Positions 7,441 to 10,007 of a stretch of DNA of 10,007 bases are shown here, piece after piece. This DNA comes from an uncultured Porphyromonas sp. (GTDB taxonomy: Bacteria > Bacteroidota > Bacteroidia > Bacteroidales > Porphyromonadaceae), in NCBI GenBank assembly GCA_900546675.1, contig URDQ01000065.1, positions 1 to 10,007 of the forward strand, written 5' to 3'. The notes beneath the pieces were generated by a model. That model ran no database searches and had not been told where the DNA came from. It was given only the letters and a program-made list of their open reading frames with translations. A program made the translations under genes and the position numbers. Positions within the stretch are counted from its first letter, which is position 1. Every line of letters begins with the position of its first letter.

Positions 7441-8325
7441 TTACTCTTTGCGGGTACGCATGAAGAGCCAATCCTCGGAGGTAGCTTCATCGATAATCTC
7501 TAGACCCACGGACTCTAAGGCTTGACAGATGGCCGTGCGGTCGGAGAGGAGGAAGCCACTGAGCCACACTTCGCCACCTGATCGTACAGTCGCTACATAG
7601 CGGGGCAGATCCTCTAGGATGATGTTGCGGTGTATATTGGCAAAGAGCAGATCAGCCTCGCTGGGGTAGGCGGAGAGTTGCGTAGCGTCACCATGCAGTA
7701 CGCTGATGCGCCCTGAGGGTGCGAAGCCGTTGAGCTGGAGGTTGTGTAGCGTATTGGTCACGCACTCAGACGAGATGTCTATCGCTACGAGCGAGTCGGC
7801 TCCGAGTAGCAGAGCTGCTATGCCGAGGATGCCCGTGCCACACCCCATATCAATTACCTTGGCACTCGCCACATCATAATCGAGTAGATGCTCTAGGATC
7901 ATCCGTGTCGTGTGGTGCTCGCCCGATCCAAAGGAGTTGTATGCCTCGATGAGTAGCTGTATCTCCTGCGATGGTGTGGTCGGTGCTAGCTCAGGTGTGG
8001 TGACCAGCATGCGCCCCCGTAGCGATATCGGCTCAAAGGTCGTGCTACGCCACGCTGCTAGCCAGTCGCTAGAGGCTACTAGTGACTGGCGGTAGTGCCA
8101 CTCTATATTATATATTGTCAAGGCACCCGCATCTGTGGCAAGTTGAGAGGCAACTTCCTGGCTCTCCTGCCAAGCGTCATCGGATATGTAGGCATTAAGT
8201 AGCCCCTTGTCAGGCTCCTCTTGAAAGCTCTCGAAGCCCCAGTCGGCTAACGTCTGAGCTAGCAAAGGCATTGCCCATTCCGTCTCGCTGCGCTGCTCTG
8301 TAGTAAAGGTGAAGTGGTGGTACAT
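7441..8325 (-). CDS. prmA: Ribosomal protein L11 methyltransferase
   Basis: A 294-residue SAM-dependent enzyme that trimethylates ribosomal protein L11 in the cytoplasm. The N-terminal region (about 1-110) is the substrate-recognition part. The methyltransferase domain shows the PrmA-specific FGSGEHHTTR (132-141), the SAM-binding motif I VIDMGCGTGILG (157-168), the acidic AIDIS (181-185) after the next strand, and ANIHRNII (229-236), which corresponds to the family's N-I-x-x-N-I motif. The length is usual for Bacteroidetes PrmA. It starts 7 bp after the MATE transporter stop, so the two are probably one transcript. The frame is intact. A near-perfect 12-bp inverted repeat lies inside the gene at 8061-8090. 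Confidence 0.94.
   Translation of the reverse strand: MYHHFTFTTEQRSETEWAMPLLAQTLADWGFESFQEEPDKGLLNAYISDDAWQESQEVASQLATDAGALTIYNIEWHYRQSLVASSDWLAAWRSTTFEPISLRGRMLVTTPELAPTTPSQEIQLLIEAYNSFGSGEHHTTRMILEHLLDYDVASAKVIDMGCGTGILGIAALLLGADSLVAIDISSECVTNTLHNLQLNGFAPSGRISVLHGDATQLSAYPSEADLLFANIHRNIILEDLPRYVATVRSGGEVWLSGFLLSDRTAICQALESVGLEIIDEATSEDWLFMRTRKE
8061..8090. repeat. 12-bp inverted repeat inside prmA
   Basis: GCCAGTCGCTAG (8061-8072) and CTAGTGACTGGC (8079-8090) are inverted copies with a single mismatch, which would be a G-U or A-C pair depending on the strand. The loop is 6 bases. It lies within codons for the YRQSLVASSDWLA region of PrmA. It could be a mRNA hairpin or chance; no T-run follows. 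Confidence 0.5.
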
Positions 8326-8332
8326 AGCGTTG

Positions 8333-9685
8333 TTAAGCTGCTAAGCTCATTGGGGTTAGTTTGTTTCTCTTGATGAGTAGTACGATGATGGCGGTGATAC
8401 CCTTGCCGATCGACGAGAGGGAGATAGCCCACCAGACGGCAGGTAGCCCCCATCCGAGGTGTATCAGTAGGAGTGCTAGCGGTATGCGTAGCAGATTGCC
8501 CACGATGCTGATCACGGCAGGCGTATTGCTCCGTCCTACACCATAGAATAGCCCCTGTGTAGTGATCTCCGCCATAATAAAGAGCTGAGAGAAGCTGGCA
8601 ATGTAAAGGTATCGCCCGCCCTCTATATAGGTCTCGGGATCTGGTACGATCAGCGCAAAAAAGGCTTCGCCCAGGAATAGGAAGAGCAGCGTCCCGAAGA
8701 GACCAATCGATAGCGTCATGAGGATCGTCGTCTTGTAGCCACGCCACACACGATCGAACTGACGTGCCGCATAGTTGTGTCCTACGAAGGTCGCTAAGGC
8801 GGTGCAAAAGCCTTGACACGCATTCCACGTCACACCCTCTAGCTGTCCGCCAGTTGTCATAACCGCCACGCCGATAGCGCCACCCTGCTCAGAGGCTAAG
8901 CGTCCCATAAATATGCTGATCAGCGCAAACAGTGAATTGAGTAGCACCACGGGTACGCCAATAGCGAAGATGCGTCGGCTCTGATCTCTAGCTAGCTTGG
9001 TAAGGATAGAGCTTCCCTCGAGTATTTTGTCGCAGTGCTGCATACGATAGTAGAGGATAGCGCAGACCGTCAGCTGAGACAGCAACGTTGCTAGAGCTGC
9101 TCCGATGACTCCTAGGTGACAGACGAAGATGAGCAGTGGGTCGAGGATCATATTGAGCAGTAGCCCCAGTGAATTAATCTTGAATGGGGTCATACTCCGT
9201 CCATGCGCATTGTAAATGCCACTCATGGCGAGCGTCAGGAAGTAGCCTGGCAAGCCAATCAATACGATATGCAGATAGCTTAGTGCCATATGGTGTACAT
9301 CTGCATCTAGATTGTAGACACCCACGATCGGAGAGCCAAAAAGCAGGTAGACGAGTGCTAGGAGTGTCCCGACGATGAGTGCCCAGGAGGTACAGTGGCG
9401 GGCGTACTTGATCGCTAGTGGCTTGTCTCGCGCTCCGAGGCTCTGCGAGACGCACACCTCGGCACTAGTCTTGGTGAGCTGAGCAATCGAGGTGGCGATC
9501 CATAGGAGTACACCGATGACACCCACGGCGGCCACCTCACGACTGCCGAGACGTCCGAGCCACGCCATGTCGGTGAAGTTGTATGCCATCTGTACAAACG
9601 AAGTGGCAACGATCGGAGCCGCTAGTTTCAGTAGTTGCTTACGAATCGATCCTTTAGTGAAGTCTATACTATCTGTCTTGGTCAC
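8333..9685 (-). CDS. MATE-family multidrug/sodium (or proton) efflux transporter
   Basis: An inner-membrane antiporter of the MATE (NorM/DinF-like) family that exports cationic drugs or metabolites using a Na+ or H+ gradient. The preferred start is GTG at 9685, giving 450 residues, the family norm. It opens MTKTDSIDFTKGSIRKQ, followed by the family-typical first helix (LAAPIVATSFVQMAYNF, 21-37) and TDMAWLGRLG. Other family features are NMILDPLLIF (178-187), QGFCTALATFVGHNYAARQ (291-309) and TQGLFYGVGRSNTPAVI (376-392). About 12 hydrophobic segments are visible. The frame stays open to an ATG at 9904, which would add 73 poorly hydrophobic, cysteine-rich residues encoded partly by the repeat block, and a -7 element at 9746-9753 lies inside that extension. 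The prmA gene follows after 7 bp. The substrate is unknown. Confidence 0.9.
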   Translation of the reverse strand: MTKTDSIDFTKGSIRKQLLKLAAPIVATSFVQMAYNFTDMAWLGRLGSREVAAVGVIGVLLWIATSIAQLTKTSAEVCVSQSLGARDKPLAIKYARHCTSWALIVGTLLALVYLLFGSPIVGVYNLDADVHHMALSYLHIVLIGLPGYFLTLAMSGIYNAHGRSMTPFKINSLGLLLNMILDPLLIFVCHLGVIGAALATLLSQLTVCAILYYRMQHCDKILEGSSILTKLARDQSRRIFAIGVPVVLLNSLFALISIFMGRLASEQGGAIGVAVMTTGGQLEGVTWNACQGFCTALATFVGHNYAARQFDRVWRGYKTTILMTLSIGLFGTLLFLFLGEAFFALIVPDPETYIEGGRYLYIASFSQLFIMAEITTQGLFYGVGRSNTPAVISIVGNLLRIPLALLLIHLGWGLPAVWWAISLSSIGKGITAIIVLLIKRNKLTPMSLAA

Positions 9686-9745
9686 TTCTATCTTCTTGTG
9701 GGGGGAAAGTCGTCTAGAGCAACAGTCCCGTTTACAAACTCGCTG

Positions 9746-9753
9746 CAAAGGTA
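9746..9753 (-). promoter_or_regulatory. Promoter -7 element for the MATE-prmA operon (TACCTTTG)
   Basis: The minus strand reads TACCTTTG followed by CA, matching the Bacteroidetes TAnnTTTG element. Transcription would begin near 9740, giving a leader of about 54 bases to the GTG at 9685. This argues against any translation start upstream of about 9740. A clear -33 TTG was not seen at the expected distance. Confidence 0.6.
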
Positions 9754-9830
9754 TCAAAAAAGGGAGCAGCACGAGTATGACTCTATTGTATGGGTGGATC
9801 ACCATATAGGACTCTTGCTTCTTTATCTCG

Positions 9831-9979
9831 CAGGAAAAGGTGGTATCCACGTAAGAAATCGAAAATGTCCACGTAGGGAAGAAACATTCTCCACGTGGGC
9901 GCAAAATAAAACTTCGGAGGAATCAAATGAAACTTCCGAAGTTTTTTTTCGTCCCTACGTGGAGAATGTCCTCTTCCTG
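9831..9979. repeat. Palindromic repeat block with 22-bp-phased CCACGT units
   Basis: CCACGT occurs at 9847, 9869 and 9891, exactly 22 bp apart. The units read roughly TCCACGTAGGGAAGAAACATTC with variation. An inverted copy (TACGTGGA at 9956-9963) lies on the other side of the central hairpin. The arms CATTCTCCACGTGGG (9885-9899) and CCCTACGTGGAGAATG (9953-9968) are near-perfect inverted copies, and the ends CAGGAAAAGG (9831-9840) and CCTCTTCCTG (9970-9979) are also inverted with one difference. The whole is an imperfect palindrome of about 150 bp with no coding content. It could be a dispersed intergenic repeat (MITE or BIME-like), a compound terminator, or an operator with helically phased sites. 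Flanking bases 9980-10007 show nothing recognisable. Confidence 0.75.
9908..9949. terminator. Bidirectional intrinsic terminator
   Basis: AAAACTTCGGA (9908-9918) and TCCGAAGTTTT (9935-9945) form a perfect 11-bp stem with a 16-base loop, followed on the plus strand by eight Ts (9942-9949). On the minus strand the stem is followed by a T-rich TTTTATTTTG tail, so it could stop transcription in both directions. No gene ends on the left within the window, so it probably ends a transcript entering from beyond 10007, insulating the MATE promoter. It forms the core of the larger palindromic repeat block. Confidence 0.75.
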
Positions 9980-10007
9980 AAAAAAGTACACAGTTGGGAA
10001 GGTGTTA

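Noticed and set aside
8259..8828. A 189-codon minus-strand open frame overlapping the transporter gene
   Set aside because: It lies almost wholly inside the transporter in another frame, is rich in Arg, His and Cys typical of shadow frames, and shows no recognisable motif.
9842..9911. The three 22-bp units considered as a CRISPR array
   Set aside because: The units are contiguous with no unique spacers, diverge from one another, and sit in a palindrome with an inverted copy. No cas gene is present.
9831..9979. The palindromic block considered as an IS end or integron attC site
   Set aside because: There is no transposase or integrase frame, no flanking target duplication could be identified, and the conserved attC core bases are not apparent.

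Overview
The window looks like chromosomal DNA from a Bacteroidales bacterium, most likely a Porphyromonas-type species. The grounds are the TAnnTTTG-type promoter elements upstream of gene starts, the lack of Shine-Dalgarno sequences, the roughly even base composition, a short GyrB of about 650 residues, and the general character of the proteins. The species assignment is inference. All six supported genes are on the minus strand, so transcription runs from high to low coordinates.

Right end (9686-10007, 322 bases without a gene). This stretch holds an unusual repeat block, about 9831-9979. Three copies of a CCACGT-containing unit lie exactly 22 bp apart, and an inverted copy lies on the far side of a strong 11-bp terminator-like hairpin. 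The stretch also holds a promoter -7 element (9746-9753, minus). Positions 9980-10007 show nothing I can name.

Operon 1 (9685 to 7441). A MATE-family efflux transporter is followed after 7 bp by prmA, the ribosomal protein L11 methyltransferase. The longest open frame for the transporter would start at 9904, inside the repeat block and upstream of the promoter. The family's usual length and the promoter position point to a GTG start at 9685.

Operon 2 (7228 to 167). gyrB has its own -7 element (7311-7318) and a leader hairpin. It is followed after 9, 22 and 21 bp by three glycosyltransferases: a GT92-like/Glyco_tranf_2_4 type, a GT2 and a GT4. After a 62-bp gap with a hairpin comes an LTA-synthase-like membrane phosphotransferase of the alkaline phosphatase/sulfatase superfamily. 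The last four genes look like a small surface glycan or glycolipid assembly and decoration set. They probably depend at least partly on the gyrB promoter, since no other promoter was seen between them.

Left end (1-166). There is a plus-strand -7-like element at 11-18, then about 140 bases with several mutually compatible stem-loops and no open reading frame. This could be a small structured RNA or the end of an operon-terminal structure, and the evidence is weak.

No tRNA, rRNA, CRISPR array, transposase or integrase was seen. The core genes (gyrB, prmA) are ordinary. The most distinctive features are the 22-bp-phased palindromic repeat block and the coupling of gyrase to glycosyltransferases.
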